Shown piece by piece: positions 36,755 through 46,668 of a stretch of 64,000 bases of DNA (position 1 is the first letter of the stretch; each line of letters begins with the position of its first letter). The notes beneath the pieces are model-generated. The model did not search any database and was not told the DNA's origin. It worked only from the letters and a program-made list of their open reading frames with translations. Source of the DNA: Mucilaginibacter phyllosphaerae (lineage in GTDB: Bacteria; Bacteroidota; Bacteroidia; Sphingobacteriales; Sphingobacteriaceae). The stretch is taken from assembly GCF_004378255.1 (NCBI RefSeq), contig NZ_SNQG01000007.1, forward strand, positions 186,001 to 250,000, given 5' to 3'. Position numbers and translations under genes: made by a program.

Positions 36755-39124
36755 CTATTCGCTTCTTAAACTTTTTACGGGATTAGCAAGTGCCGCTTTT
36801 ATGGACTGAAAACTAATAGTTAAAAGCGTTATAGTTACTGCTATTATTGCCGATATTACAAATACACCCGGCCCTATGGTAATACGGTAGGTGTATTGAT
36901 TAAGCCAGTTTTGTAAAAAGTAAAAAGCAACGGGCGATGCAATAAGGCAGCTTAACACTACCAGTACAACAAAGTCTTTAGATAGCAAAATCCAAACCTG
37001 GGCTACCGTAGCACCCAGTACTTTTCTTACCCCTATCTCTTTGGTGCGCTGTTCTGCAACGTATGCAGCAAGCCCAAACAAGCCCAGGCACGATATAAAT
37101 ATAGCCAGCGCCGCAAATATGCCGGCCAGTTTACCTACTAACAGTTCCAGGTTAAATTTTTGGTTGTAATCATCATCCACAAAACGGTAAGTAAACGGGT
37201 TAGCCGGGCTGTACTTGTTAAAAATGGCGCTTACCTTTTCAATAGCTTCATGCGGATTAATGTTAGGCGATAGGCGATAAATGATATTGCTGCCGCCATC
37301 AAAGAAAAACATGCTGGGGTCTGCCGCCTGGAATGGCGAATCCATCAGGGCATCTTTCACAACACCCACAATGTGCATTTGCCTGCCAAATTTACGGATG
37401 GTTTGGCCCAAAGGGTTGGTTAGTCTTAAGCGTTTTACGGCAGCTTCGTTTAAAATTACGCTGTTGCTATCAGCTTTAGCGTTCCCCACAAAGTCGTGCC
37501 CCCCTTTTAGCTGCATGCCCAGGGTTTTAAAGTAATTTTCTGAGATGAGGATGGTACCCATTTCTACCGTTTCGCCGGGGTTTTTACCCGGAAACTCTTC
37601 CACATCGCTATGCCAGTCTACCCGGGTTGCAGGGCTTGATGAGGTAGTGATGGATGACACGGCGCCGCTTTGCAGCAGCTCATTTTTTAGGGCAACTGCA
37701 TTTGCATTGATATCATCGTTGGTTGTGGTGGTAACCAGCCTGTTTATCGCATAGCCGGTCGGCCTGTCTTTAGCATGTTGTATCTGCTGGTAAATAATAA
37801 CTGTACTGATAATAAGCACGATAGAACAACTAAATTGAAGTACAACTAACGCCTTACGGGATACAGAGGCAGACCGGGCTGTTTGTATTGTGCCCTTTAA
37901 TACCAGCACCGGGTTAAATGACGACAGATAGAAAGCCGGCCTGCTACCCGCTAATATGGCTGTAAGCAATGTACAGCTTAGGGTTATCAGCCAAAAAATT
38001 GCGCTGCTGTAGGGTATGGTAACAGATGTACCGGCGAGTATATTAAATGATGGCAAGGCCAGTTGTACCATTACAACGGCAAATAAAAAGGCCACAAAGG
38101 TAACCAGCACACTTTCTGTTAAAAATTGCAGTATCAATTGCTGGCGCTGCGAGCCTATGGCTTTGCGGATGCCTACCTCGCGGGCGCGCTTTTCCGACCG
38201 GGCTGTAGTCAGGTTTATAAAGTTGATACAGGCGATCAAGAGCACCAATATACCAATGATACTGAAGATGCGGACATACTCTATAAAACCACCCAGCGCT
38301 TTACCGTTGGTGTAGGTGCCATAGAGGTGCCAGTCCTGTATGGGCTGCATGATCACGTCGGAGTTTTTGGCATTAAGGTTATCCTCATAATGCTCCAGGT
38401 TTTTGATCTTGGGGGCAACCTGGCTATACTTGATGCCATCTTTAAGCTTGGCAAAAAGTTCAAATCCGTTGCTGCCAAAATTCTGTTTGCGCGATTCTTT
38501 TACCCCCGGGTCGGTAATCTCAAAATAGCTGAAGGGGATAATATAACTAAAATGTAAGGATGAATTGGCAGGGAGATCTTTGATAATGCCGGTCACCTTC
38601 AGGTTATCCTTATTATCCACCTTTACCATTTGGTTGATGGCGCTTTTATTACCAAACAACGCCTTGGCCGTGGCCTCGGTCAGTACAATAGAATACGGGT
38701 CTTTCAGGGCATCCGCGTTACCTTGCACAAACGGAAATTGAAAGATCTTAAAAAAATCGGCACCTGCCTGTTTACCATCTAAGTTTAATTTGGTGTTGCC
38801 CGCCATTAAACCATGGCTGCGGCCGCCGTCTGTTTCTGCAACGTACGCTATTTCGGGGTAGTTGCTACGCAGGGCATCTGCCAGTTTTAATGATGTACTG
38901 CTAAAGGTTAGCGTATCGCCGTTACTGTTAAAATTGCGCCTTACCTGGTAGGCCTGCCCGTAATTGGGCAAAAACCTGTCATAAGCATATTGGTAGCTAA
39001 CCCAAAGGCCAATCAGCAAAGCAACGGCCATACCTACAGCAAGGCCCATTACATTTAATATACTATATACCTTGTTGCGGGTAAGGTTCCGCCACGCAAT
39101 TTTTAAATTGGTTTTCAGCATCAT
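36755..39124 (-). CDS. MacB/FtsX-type ABC permease 4
   Basis: 789 residues, shortest member; two start ATGs in a row (39124 or 39121). MLKTNLKIAWRNLTRNKVYSILNVMGLAVGMAVALLIGLWV (TM1), RSEKRAREVGIRKAIGSQRQQLILQFLTE, SRPAFYLSSFNPVLVLKG (Tyr of the usual YPA replaced by Arg), LFISCLGLFGLAAYVAEQRTKEIGVRKVLGATVAQVWILLSKDFVVL; ends NPVKSLRSE. Starts 18 bases after the stop of permease 3, the tightest junction of the array, so these two are certainly co-transcribed. Confidence 0.94.
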   Translation of the reverse strand: MMLKTNLKIAWRNLTRNKVYSILNVMGLAVGMAVALLIGLWVSYQYAYDRFLPNYGQAYQVRRNFNSNGDTLTFSSTSLKLADALRSNYPEIAYVAETDGGRSHGLMAGNTKLNLDGKQAGADFFKIFQFPFVQGNADALKDPYSIVLTEATAKALFGNKSAINQMVKVDNKDNLKVTGIIKDLPANSSLHFSYIIPFSYFEITDPGVKESRKQNFGSNGFELFAKLKDGIKYSQVAPKIKNLEHYEDNLNAKNSDVIMQPIQDWHLYGTYTNGKALGGFIEYVRIFSIIGILVLLIACINFINLTTARSEKRAREVGIRKAIGSQRQQLILQFLTESVLVTFVAFLFAVVMVQLALPSFNILAGTSVTIPYSSAIFWLITLSCTLLTAILAGSRPAFYLSSFNPVLVLKGTIQTARSASVSRKALVVLQFSCSIVLIISTVIIYQQIQHAKDRPTGYAINRLVTTTTNDDINANAVALKNELLQSGAVSSITTSSSPATRVDWHSDVEEFPGKNPGETVEMGTILISENYFKTLGMQLKGGHDFVGNAKADSNSVILNEAAVKRLRLTNPLGQTIRKFGRQMHIVGVVKDALMDSPFQAADPSMFFFDGGSNIIYRLSPNINPHEAIEKVSAIFNKYSPANPFTYRFVDDDYNQKFNLELLVGKLAGIFAALAIFISCLGLFGLAAYVAEQRTKEIGVRKVLGATVAQVWILLSKDFVVLVVLSCLIASPVAFYFLQNWLNQYTYRITIGPGVFVISAIIAVTITLLTISFQSIKAALANPVKSLRSE

Positions 39125-39142
39125 AATTAATTTAAAGGGTAC

Positions 39143-41527
39143 TTACTCGCTTCGTAAACTTTTAACCGGGTTGGCAATGGCAGCCCTGATAGCCTGGAAG
39201 CTGATGGTGGTAAGCGCCACAACCATGGCTAAAACGCCGGCCACTGCAAACACCCACCATTGTATATCAATTCTATAAGCAAAATCTTGCAGCCATTTAT
39301 GCATAAAATACCAGGCAATTGGCGAGGCGATCAAAAATGAGATGCCCACCAGTTTCATAAAATCTGACGAAAGCATATTTACGATACCCGGTGTAGATGC
39401 CCCTAATACCTTGCGGATGCCAATTTCGCGGGTGCGCTGATAAGTGCTGTAGGAGGCCAGGCCTAACAAACCAAGGCATGATATAGCGATGGCCAGTATG
39501 GCAAAGTTGAAGAACAGTTTACCAAAACGCTGCTCGGTGCGGTATTGCCTGTCAAAAAATTCGTCTAAAAAGTAATAGCTGTATGGCCTGTTTGGGATCA
39601 GTTCCTTCCATTTGCTTTCTATAGCTGCTAAGGTTGCCGTTAAATTTTTAGCATCCACCTTTGCCGATACCAGATTAAGGTTGTTCAATTCCACCCGCAT
39701 ACTTAGCGGTTTTATTTTTTCTTGTAAAGAGCGGAAGTGAAAATCCTTCATCACCCCTACTATTTTACCTTCGCGGCCCCATTGCTTAAAGCGTTTACCA
39801 ATTGCCTGCTGCGGCGAACTATAGCCGAATAGTTTTACCGCTTCCTCGTTCAGGATCATAGCTTGCGCCGTATCGGTGCTCATGAAATCCCGTGAAAAAG
39901 GCCTGCCTGCAACTATCTTTATTTTAAACTGGTTCAGGTAATCAAAATCAACAAAATATAGGTCGAGATTGGCTATCTGCAGATCTCCTTTGTTGTTCTC
40001 AATTTCAGAATAGGCGCCGCTGTTACCGCCACCGGGCACGCTTGATGATAAAGCGGTTGATTTAACACCGGGGATCTCTTTAATGGCCTGCTGAAAAGCC
40101 TGTTTGGCCGGGTCGCCGTTGCTATCCATTACCAGCATCTGATCTTTTGTAAATCCCAGGTCGCGGTTGCGCATAAAATCCATCTGGTTATAAACGATGA
40201 TGGTGCCTATGATGAGCGCAATAGAAATACTGAATTGTGCTACCACCAGGCTTTTGCGGAGGAAGTTCCCTTTTGTGCCCGAGGAGAACCTGCCCTTTAA
40301 CACCATCACCGGCTTAAATGAGGAAAGCACCAATGCCGGATAGATACCGGCCAATAAACCGATTAGCACAGATATGCCAAACAATATGGCAACGTATGAT
40401 ACATTTGAAAATATCCCCGGACTGATGATTTTACCTGATAACTGGTTAAACATTGGCAGAAAAACGACCGATAGTATTACGGTCACAAAAAACGCTATGA
40501 TACACAGCACCACCGATTCGCCGATGAACTGGCCGGCCAACTCGCCTTTAGCGGCGCCAACTACTTTACGGATACCCACCTCTTTAGCGCGTTCTACCGA
40601 GCGGGCCGTAGTTAAATTGATGAAGTTGATACAGGCAATAAGCAGGATAAATACAGCCACAATACTAAAAATGTAAACATTGCTGATGCTGCCAACTTCC
40701 TGCCCGCCCCGTTTGGAGTGCAGGTAAATATCTTTGAGTGGTTCCAACATCAGGGTTGCCGACATCTGGCGCTTGCGGCTTTCTTCGCCGTTACGTTTCT
40801 CTATAAAAGCCGGAAACTTTGATTGCAGTACTTTAGCGTTTACGCCAGGCTTCAACAACAAGTAAGTGGTAGCACCATAATTGCCCCATTGCTCATCAAT
40901 CCCCTTATTGAATTTTTGGGTGAGGGTAGTCATCGATAAGATCATATCTGCCTTGATCTGCGAATTTTCGGGCATGTCTTTAATGATACCGGTAACCATG
41001 GCGGGCATTGCCTCGCCGGATAACAGCACCGTTTGCCCGATGGGATTAGTGTTGCCAAAATATTTTTTAGCCGCCTTTTGGCTGAAGATAACGCTGGCCG
41101 GTGCAATTAAAGCGGTGTTGGGGTTACCCTTTAACATTTTAAAATCAAACACTTTAAAAAAAGCCGAATCAGCAAACAGGGTGTTATCTTCCTGAAATTT
41201 AACGTTGCCTTTTCTAACCAAAAAACTGCCGCCGCTAACCCGCACAAATGATTGTATCTCCGGAAAATCTAACTTAAGGTTAGGTGCGAATGCCCAGGAG
41301 GTAACATCCGTTTTAATGGTTTCCGACGGGGTTTTAATATCCGTAACCACCCTGTAGATCCTGTCGGCCTTGGTGTGGAATTTATCGTAGCTTAATTCAA
41401 AAGCCACATACATGGATATAAAAAAGCAGGCCGTAATACCTACAGATAAGCCGGTGATATTAATAAATGAAAATACCCGGTGCCTCCAAAGGTTGCGTAA
41501 GGCTATTTTAAAATGATTTTTTAACAT
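39143..41527 (-). CDS. MacB/FtsX-type ABC permease 3
   Basis: 794 residues from the ATG at 41527 (MLKNHFKIALRNLWRHRVFSFINITGLSVGITACFFISMYVAFE); a longer frame to 41584 would add 19 non-membrane residues without promoter or family support. RSVERAKEVGIRKVVGAAKGELAGQFIGE and ILLIACINFINLTTA form the first FtsX core; YPALVLSSFKPVMVLKG loop; last domain AISCLGLLGLASYSTYQRTREIGIRKVLGASTPGIVNMLSSDFMKL; ends NPVKSLRSE. 63 bases from permease 2 upstream. Confidence 0.94.
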   Translation of the reverse strand: MLKNHFKIALRNLWRHRVFSFINITGLSVGITACFFISMYVAFELSYDKFHTKADRIYRVVTDIKTPSETIKTDVTSWAFAPNLKLDFPEIQSFVRVSGGSFLVRKGNVKFQEDNTLFADSAFFKVFDFKMLKGNPNTALIAPASVIFSQKAAKKYFGNTNPIGQTVLLSGEAMPAMVTGIIKDMPENSQIKADMILSMTTLTQKFNKGIDEQWGNYGATTYLLLKPGVNAKVLQSKFPAFIEKRNGEESRKRQMSATLMLEPLKDIYLHSKRGGQEVGSISNVYIFSIVAVFILLIACINFINLTTARSVERAKEVGIRKVVGAAKGELAGQFIGESVVLCIIAFFVTVILSVVFLPMFNQLSGKIISPGIFSNVSYVAILFGISVLIGLLAGIYPALVLSSFKPVMVLKGRFSSGTKGNFLRKSLVVAQFSISIALIIGTIIVYNQMDFMRNRDLGFTKDQMLVMDSNGDPAKQAFQQAIKEIPGVKSTALSSSVPGGGNSGAYSEIENNKGDLQIANLDLYFVDFDYLNQFKIKIVAGRPFSRDFMSTDTAQAMILNEEAVKLFGYSSPQQAIGKRFKQWGREGKIVGVMKDFHFRSLQEKIKPLSMRVELNNLNLVSAKVDAKNLTATLAAIESKWKELIPNRPYSYYFLDEFFDRQYRTEQRFGKLFFNFAILAIAISCLGLLGLASYSTYQRTREIGIRKVLGASTPGIVNMLSSDFMKLVGISFLIASPIAWYFMHKWLQDFAYRIDIQWWVFAVAGVLAMVVALTTISFQAIRAAIANPVKSLRSE

Positions 41528-41590
41528 AATATGAAAGATGAAAATTCTAAATCCAATTCTGTAATAACTCTGATCTCGGGTCACTAACCC

Positions 41591-43987
41591 CTACTCGCTT
41601 CTTAAACTTTTAACCGGGTTAGCAATTGCTGCTTTAACCGATTGAAAACTGATGGTAATAAGCGCTATAAAAACAGATAACAAAGCCACAAAAACAAATG
41701 TGCCCAGGGTAATATCTATATGGAAGGCAAAATCGCGCAGCCAGCGGTTCATGGCATACCAGGCCAGCGGCCAGGCTATCATGTTTGATATGACAACCAG
41801 TTTAACAAAATGGCCGGATAACAACAGCACAATGTTTTGCACCGATGCACCCAATACCTTGCGCACACCAATTTCCTTGATCCGTTTTTCGGCAGAGAAG
41901 GATGCCAGGCCGAACAAGCCCAGGCAGGATATCAGGATAGCCAAACCAGCCAGGATCCCAACAATTTTACTCACCTGGTTATCTGCCCGGTACACTTCGG
42001 CAAAATGGTCGTCAAGAAACTCATATTCAAAGGGGTAACCGGGATTAACATCTGTCCAGGTGGTTTTTATAAAGTTGATAGCCTGTGCCGAACTGCCGGG
42101 TTTTATTTTTACAGATACCGTACGGAACCCCCACTCGCTTTGGTTAACGATAAACAAATTCTCTACCTTGTAATGCAGTGAATTAAAATTAAAGTTTTTT
42201 ACGATCCCGGTAATCACCCCAAGCGAATCATAACCAAAGCGTTGCCCCAATAAGGTTTCTATCCTGGCACCCTGATGATCTTTCAAAAGCTCCTTAGCCA
42301 TAGATTCATTCACGATGTATTCGCGCCCGTTGGCGGTTCTTTCCGTCGAAAAATTCTTACCCGCGGCCAGTTTAATGTTATAAACCGACAGGTAATCATG
42401 GTCTACAACAAGTTGTGTGGCAGCAAGCTCCCTTACGGCATCGTTATTATATTTAAAGTTTACACCCGATTGATCCAGGTGGCTGCCCAACTGATCTTGC
42501 GAAGCGGTAACACCGGCAATTAAAGTATTGCCCGATAACTGCTGTTTAAACAATTCGTATTTTTTGCCCGAAATATTGTCCAGCGGTATGGTAACCACCT
42601 GTTCGCGGGTAAAGCCGGGGTCTTTTTCCTGCATAAATTTTAGCTGCTTTACTACAAACACGGTAGCGATCATCAAAAACACAGCGCTGGTAAATTGCCC
42701 TATCACCAGCACATTACGCAGCATGCCTTTATTTTTACCGGATTCTACTGCTCCCTTTAACACCTTAACCGGCTGAAAAGACGACAGGAACAACGCCGGA
42801 TAGATGCCCGAAACAAGCCCCACCAGCACCGTACCCAACAAAATGAGGATTAAAAAGGATGGCTTGCTGAATATAGGCATACTCATATTGCGCAAGCTAA
42901 GGTTGTTTACATAAGGTAATACCAATTCTACCAATATTAAGGCAAGCACCAGGGCGAGTAACGATAGCAGGATAGTTTCGCCTAAAAACTGAAACGCCAG
43001 CTGTGGCCGGTTAGCACCGATAGATTTGCGGATGCCCACTTCTTTAGCCCTGTCTGCCGAGCGCGCGGTAGACAGGTTCATGAAGTTAACGCAGGCGATG
43101 ATCAGCACGATGAATGCGATAATGGCGAAAAGATTAGTTGACTTTTGATCGAATTTCTGGAAGTTCAAATAATCCAGCCCTATATCTGTAGCGCCCGCAT
43201 GCACATCTTTAAGCGGCAGGTAAAATAATTCGTAGTAGGAAGTATATTCTGGCTTAAGGTGTTTTTTGAGGAAGGCGGGCATCTTGGCTTCAAAAGCTTT
43301 CAGATCTGTACCCGGCGCTAATTTTAAATAGGTATTAAGCCAGTTGCCGCCCCAGCTGTCCATCCATTTTTGCTGGATACCGGGTAACGAATAAATAGCA
43401 TCAAACTGTAGCTGCGAATTTTTTGGCGCATTTTCCATTACAGCGGTCACGGTAAACTTTACAGTATCGCCGCCATAATGATTGATCACTTTACCAATAG
43501 GGTCTTCGGTGCCAAACAGCTTTTCGGCAGTTTCTTTGGTGATGGCTATACTGTTTGGTTTATTAACGGCGCTTTGGGCGTCGCCTTTTAGTGTTTTAAA
43601 GGTAAATATCTTTAAAAAATCAGGGTCAACGGCAAATACCTGTGGCACAAATACACGTTTCTCGCCATAGGTCATCTGGTATTTCTGGTCCCACTTTATG
43701 CGGGTAAAGCTTTTTACCTCGGGGTATTCTGCCTTTAACGCAGGCCCCATCGGGAACATAGATAAGCCTACCTTTTGTGAGGCGGCCATCCCCGGGAATT
43801 TTTGCACCTCGTTCAATCGTACAATATCATTACCGTGGAAACTGTCGAAACTACGTTCGTAGGTTACAAACAGCATAATTACAATACATGCCGCCATACC
43901 AATAGCTAAACCTACTATGTTTATGGCCGATGACACCTTGTTTTTCCAAAGGTTGCGCCAGGCAATTTTAAAGTAATTCTTTATCAT
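41591..43987 (-). CDS. MacB/FtsX-type ABC permease 2
   Basis: 798 residues. MIKNYFKIAWRNLWKNKVSSAINIVGLAIGMAACIVIMLFVTYE (TM1). RSADRAKEVGIRKSIGANRPQLAFQFLGE, YPALFLSSFQPVKVLKG and LISCLGLFGLASFSAEKRIKEIGVRKVLGASVQNIVLLLSGHFVKL are the FtsX landmarks; ends NPVKSLRSE. The second periplasmic region includes YLSVYNIKLAAGKNFSTERTANGREYIVNESMAKELL, the MacB_PCD repeat core. 116 bases from permease 1, spacer partly duplicated at 36.7 kb. Confidence 0.94.
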   Translation of the reverse strand: MIKNYFKIAWRNLWKNKVSSAINIVGLAIGMAACIVIMLFVTYERSFDSFHGNDIVRLNEVQKFPGMAASQKVGLSMFPMGPALKAEYPEVKSFTRIKWDQKYQMTYGEKRVFVPQVFAVDPDFLKIFTFKTLKGDAQSAVNKPNSIAITKETAEKLFGTEDPIGKVINHYGGDTVKFTVTAVMENAPKNSQLQFDAIYSLPGIQQKWMDSWGGNWLNTYLKLAPGTDLKAFEAKMPAFLKKHLKPEYTSYYELFYLPLKDVHAGATDIGLDYLNFQKFDQKSTNLFAIIAFIVLIIACVNFMNLSTARSADRAKEVGIRKSIGANRPQLAFQFLGETILLSLLALVLALILVELVLPYVNNLSLRNMSMPIFSKPSFLILILLGTVLVGLVSGIYPALFLSSFQPVKVLKGAVESGKNKGMLRNVLVIGQFTSAVFLMIATVFVVKQLKFMQEKDPGFTREQVVTIPLDNISGKKYELFKQQLSGNTLIAGVTASQDQLGSHLDQSGVNFKYNNDAVRELAATQLVVDHDYLSVYNIKLAAGKNFSTERTANGREYIVNESMAKELLKDHQGARIETLLGQRFGYDSLGVITGIVKNFNFNSLHYKVENLFIVNQSEWGFRTVSVKIKPGSSAQAINFIKTTWTDVNPGYPFEYEFLDDHFAEVYRADNQVSKIVGILAGLAILISCLGLFGLASFSAEKRIKEIGVRKVLGASVQNIVLLLSGHFVKLVVISNMIAWPLAWYAMNRWLRDFAFHIDITLGTFVFVALLSVFIALITISFQSVKAAIANPVKSLRSE

Positions 43988-43994
43988 AATGCTG

Positions 43995-44090
43995 AAGGTG
44001 AAATTCTAAACTTTAAATACTAAATTCTAAAAGCTAACTCTAAAAACTAAATCCTAAAGTAGCTCTGTTTAATCTTTAATAAACTAATGC
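43995..44090. repeat. Intergenic spacer copy B, duplicated near permease 5
   Basis: Between permeases 1 and 2; the segment beginning at 44054 matches copy A (36704 on), see that entry. Also shares the preceding AAATTCTAAA text. Confidence 0.65.
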
Positions 44091-44103
44091 GTGTTCTTTA
44101 AAG

Positions 44104-46533
44104 CTACTCGCTTCTTAAACTTTTTACCGGGTTAACCAGCGCCGCTTTGATTGCTTTGTAGCCAACCGTTAAACAGGCTATGGCCAATGATGACGCTATA
44201 GCCAGAACAAACACCCCGGCTGTTAAATTGATACGATAGGCGAAGTTTTGCAGCCAGCCCGACATGAGGTACCAGGCCGCAGGCATTGCTAACACAAATG
44301 CAATGGCTATCAGGATCATAAATTCCTTAGAGAACAGCAATACGATATTAAATACCGATGCACCCAATACTTTACGTACACCCACCTCTTTAGTGCGCTG
44401 TACTGCCATAAAAGATACCAGGCCGTATAAGCCCAGGCATGATATAAAGATGGCTATAAAGGCAAATATCTTGTAAACCAGTGCCAGCTGGTTTTCCTGC
44501 TTATAAAACTGCGCAATGTTCTCATCCAGAAAATAGCCGTTGTAAGCATATTCCGGGTAAGTGCTTTCCCAAAGTTTTTGGATGGATGCTACCGTATTGG
44601 TCAGGTTTTTTGTTTGAATCTTAACCGCCGCAACCGACTCGAACTTTTTAAGCGGTGATATAACTATCGGCTTAACAGCATCACGTAAAGAATTGGTCTT
44701 AAAATCTTCTACCACGCCTGTAATAGGCGCCCAGGTGCCCCTGGCACCCATACGCACGGCTTTGCCAATGGCATCCCCGGCTTTTTTAATGCCCAGCTTA
44801 TGTATAAAAGTTTCATTCACTACCAATTGGCGAATGGTATCGCTTGGGTCGTACCCTTTGCCGGCTGCAAACCTTAATTCAAACGTTTTAAAATAATCGG
44901 CATCGCCGTATTTAAGAAAGGCATTAAATTGCGGGTCTTTCTCAGAATGGTCGTAGTAAAAGTTTTGCCCCCAGTTGTTTTCTGATGAGGGTGCATCTGA
45001 TGCAAAACTTACCGATTTAACTTCGGGCTTTAGCAGAAGCTGTTGCTTAAACGCCTGCATTTTACTTAGGCTAAGGCTATCTGCAGAACCCGGAATGATC
45101 AATACTGCATTTTTATTAAAGCCCAGGTCGGCCTCGTTCACAAAGTTCATTTGGTTTACGGCCACTATAGTGCCTATAATAAGCAGTTGTGCAATGGCAA
45201 ACTGCGCCACCACCAGCGCCCTGCGCAGCGGTATGCCGCCGATGGATGCGGCCGTAATTTTATTTTTTAATGCCTGCACAGGTTTAAAGCCCGATACCAC
45301 CAAAGCAGGATAAATACCCGATAATAGTATCACAACAATGGTTATAACTATTAAAAACAAAACCGTGCCTGTGCTGAATAAAGCAATTTCATCCGGCACG
45401 CTGGCAATATTTTTTAGATAAGGCAAGGCAATTTTTGCTATGGCCACAGCCAGTAATACCGATACCATAATTACCAGTGTGGTTTCGCCTATTACCTGGG
45501 CAATAAGCTGTTTACGCGTGCTACCCAAAACCTTGCGGATACCTACTTCTTTAGACCTGCCTACAGATTGTGCCGTAGATAAATTAATAAAGTTGATAGA
45601 CGCCATAATGATGATGAGCACGGCTATAAATGTCAGCGTGTTCAGGGTGGCCCTGCTGGTGATATGATCGCCGACGGTATTGCCTACCCTGGTATCAAAA
45701 TGCAATTCGCTTAACGGCTGCAACAAGTGTATGCGCGATTGCTTTTGCTGGTTTAAATCGCTTTGTTTGTTTGTAAAACCTACCAGTTGTTTGGTAAAAT
45801 TATCGGGGTTTACATTTGCCGGCAATTCTGTAAAGATCTGGTGATTGCTGCTCAGGGAATGCCAGTCGTTCCTGAAACCATAGGTATTTGCATTTTGCTT
45901 TAAAGTGATGTAAGATACCATTACCCTTAAAGGAAAATCGCTGTTATCCGGGGCATTATCTACTACACCAGCCACGCGCAGGGATAGCAGGTTATCCATT
46001 TTAAGGTTTTTACCTGTGGCTTTTTTCCAATCGCCAAAGTACTTGGTGGCCGTTCTTTTATCTAAAACAACCATATTGGGTTCGGCCAAAAACTTTTTGT
46101 CGCCCTCTAACCAGGTAGAATGAAAAATATCAAAAAACTGCGGCTCTATAAAAAACACGCCAAAGCCTTCGGTAAATTTCTTATCGGCGGTACCGTTATT
46201 GCCGCTATTATCCGGCACGGTTATTTGGCTGCCATAACTTGTATTTAATGCCGCAAATTTATATTGCGGAAAATCGGTACGCAAAGCATCAATTGCCGGT
46301 ACAGATACGCCGGGATTATAAAAGATCCCTTCATCTGCAACCTGCTTTGTTATAATATGGTAGATGTTTTTGTAATTGGCATAAGAAGTGTTGAAACTGC
46401 GCTCGAATTGCAGGATAACAAATATAAGCAGGCAGGCTGCTACACCTACGCTTAAACCCGAAATATTGATAATAGAGTGTGCCTTGTGGCGTACAACATT
46501 TCTCCAGGCTATTTTAAAGTAGTTTTTTAACAT
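44104..46533 (-). CDS. MacB/FtsX-type ABC permease 1 (first of the array)
   Basis: 809 residues from the ATG at 46533 (MLKNYFKIAWRNVVRHKAHSIINISGLSVGVAACLLIFVIL, TM1); the in-frame extension to 46569 adds twelve residues that look unlike any family start. FINLSTAQSVGRSKEVGIRKVLGSTRKQLIAQVIGE, YPALVVSGFKPVQALKN, FISCLGLYGLVSFMAVQRTKEVGVRKVLGASVFNIVLLFSKEFMIL; ends NPVKSLRSE. It opens the permease transcript: the region from 46534 to 46744 has the operator at 46618-46668. A substitution pattern distinct from permeases 2-7 makes it the most divergent along with permease 7. Confidence 0.94.
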   Translation of the reverse strand: MLKNYFKIAWRNVVRHKAHSIINISGLSVGVAACLLIFVILQFERSFNTSYANYKNIYHIITKQVADEGIFYNPGVSVPAIDALRTDFPQYKFAALNTSYGSQITVPDNSGNNGTADKKFTEGFGVFFIEPQFFDIFHSTWLEGDKKFLAEPNMVVLDKRTATKYFGDWKKATGKNLKMDNLLSLRVAGVVDNAPDNSDFPLRVMVSYITLKQNANTYGFRNDWHSLSSNHQIFTELPANVNPDNFTKQLVGFTNKQSDLNQQKQSRIHLLQPLSELHFDTRVGNTVGDHITSRATLNTLTFIAVLIIIMASINFINLSTAQSVGRSKEVGIRKVLGSTRKQLIAQVIGETTLVIMVSVLLAVAIAKIALPYLKNIASVPDEIALFSTGTVLFLIVITIVVILLSGIYPALVVSGFKPVQALKNKITAASIGGIPLRRALVVAQFAIAQLLIIGTIVAVNQMNFVNEADLGFNKNAVLIIPGSADSLSLSKMQAFKQQLLLKPEVKSVSFASDAPSSENNWGQNFYYDHSEKDPQFNAFLKYGDADYFKTFELRFAAGKGYDPSDTIRQLVVNETFIHKLGIKKAGDAIGKAVRMGARGTWAPITGVVEDFKTNSLRDAVKPIVISPLKKFESVAAVKIQTKNLTNTVASIQKLWESTYPEYAYNGYFLDENIAQFYKQENQLALVYKIFAFIAIFISCLGLYGLVSFMAVQRTKEVGVRKVLGASVFNIVLLFSKEFMILIAIAFVLAMPAAWYLMSGWLQNFAYRINLTAGVFVLAIASSLAIACLTVGYKAIKAALVNPVKSLRSE

Positions 46534-46617
46534 TTGTAATGATATTTGCTTACATAGATTAAAACACATACCAAAACAACAACTAATTCATTATCAATAC
46601 TTTAATAAAATAAAAAA

Positions 46618-46668
46618 GCGTACGCTATGTACGCCTGTGTAACACCCTGTGTTCGGTTATGATACAGT
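46618..46668 (-). promoter_or_regulatory. Two-part operator upstream of the permease array
   Basis: GCGTAC-N5-GTACGC palindrome (46618-46634) and GTTCGGTTATGATACAGT (46651-46668), 16 nt apart. The second part differs at a single base from the block at 29161-29178. Located 84 nt upstream of the permease 1 start on the minus strand. Confidence 0.65.

Noticed and set aside
38126-38557. 143-residue plus-strand frame inside permease 4
   Set aside because: Antisense shadow of a conserved FtsX domain; many such frames run opposite to the permease array and none has independent support.
46534-46617. Sigma-54 promoter upstream of permease 1 (TTTTGGTATGTG)
   Set aside because: The -24-like TTGGTA is present but there is no GC at the -12 position; the same holds for TTTGGTATATT upstream of the ATPase gene.
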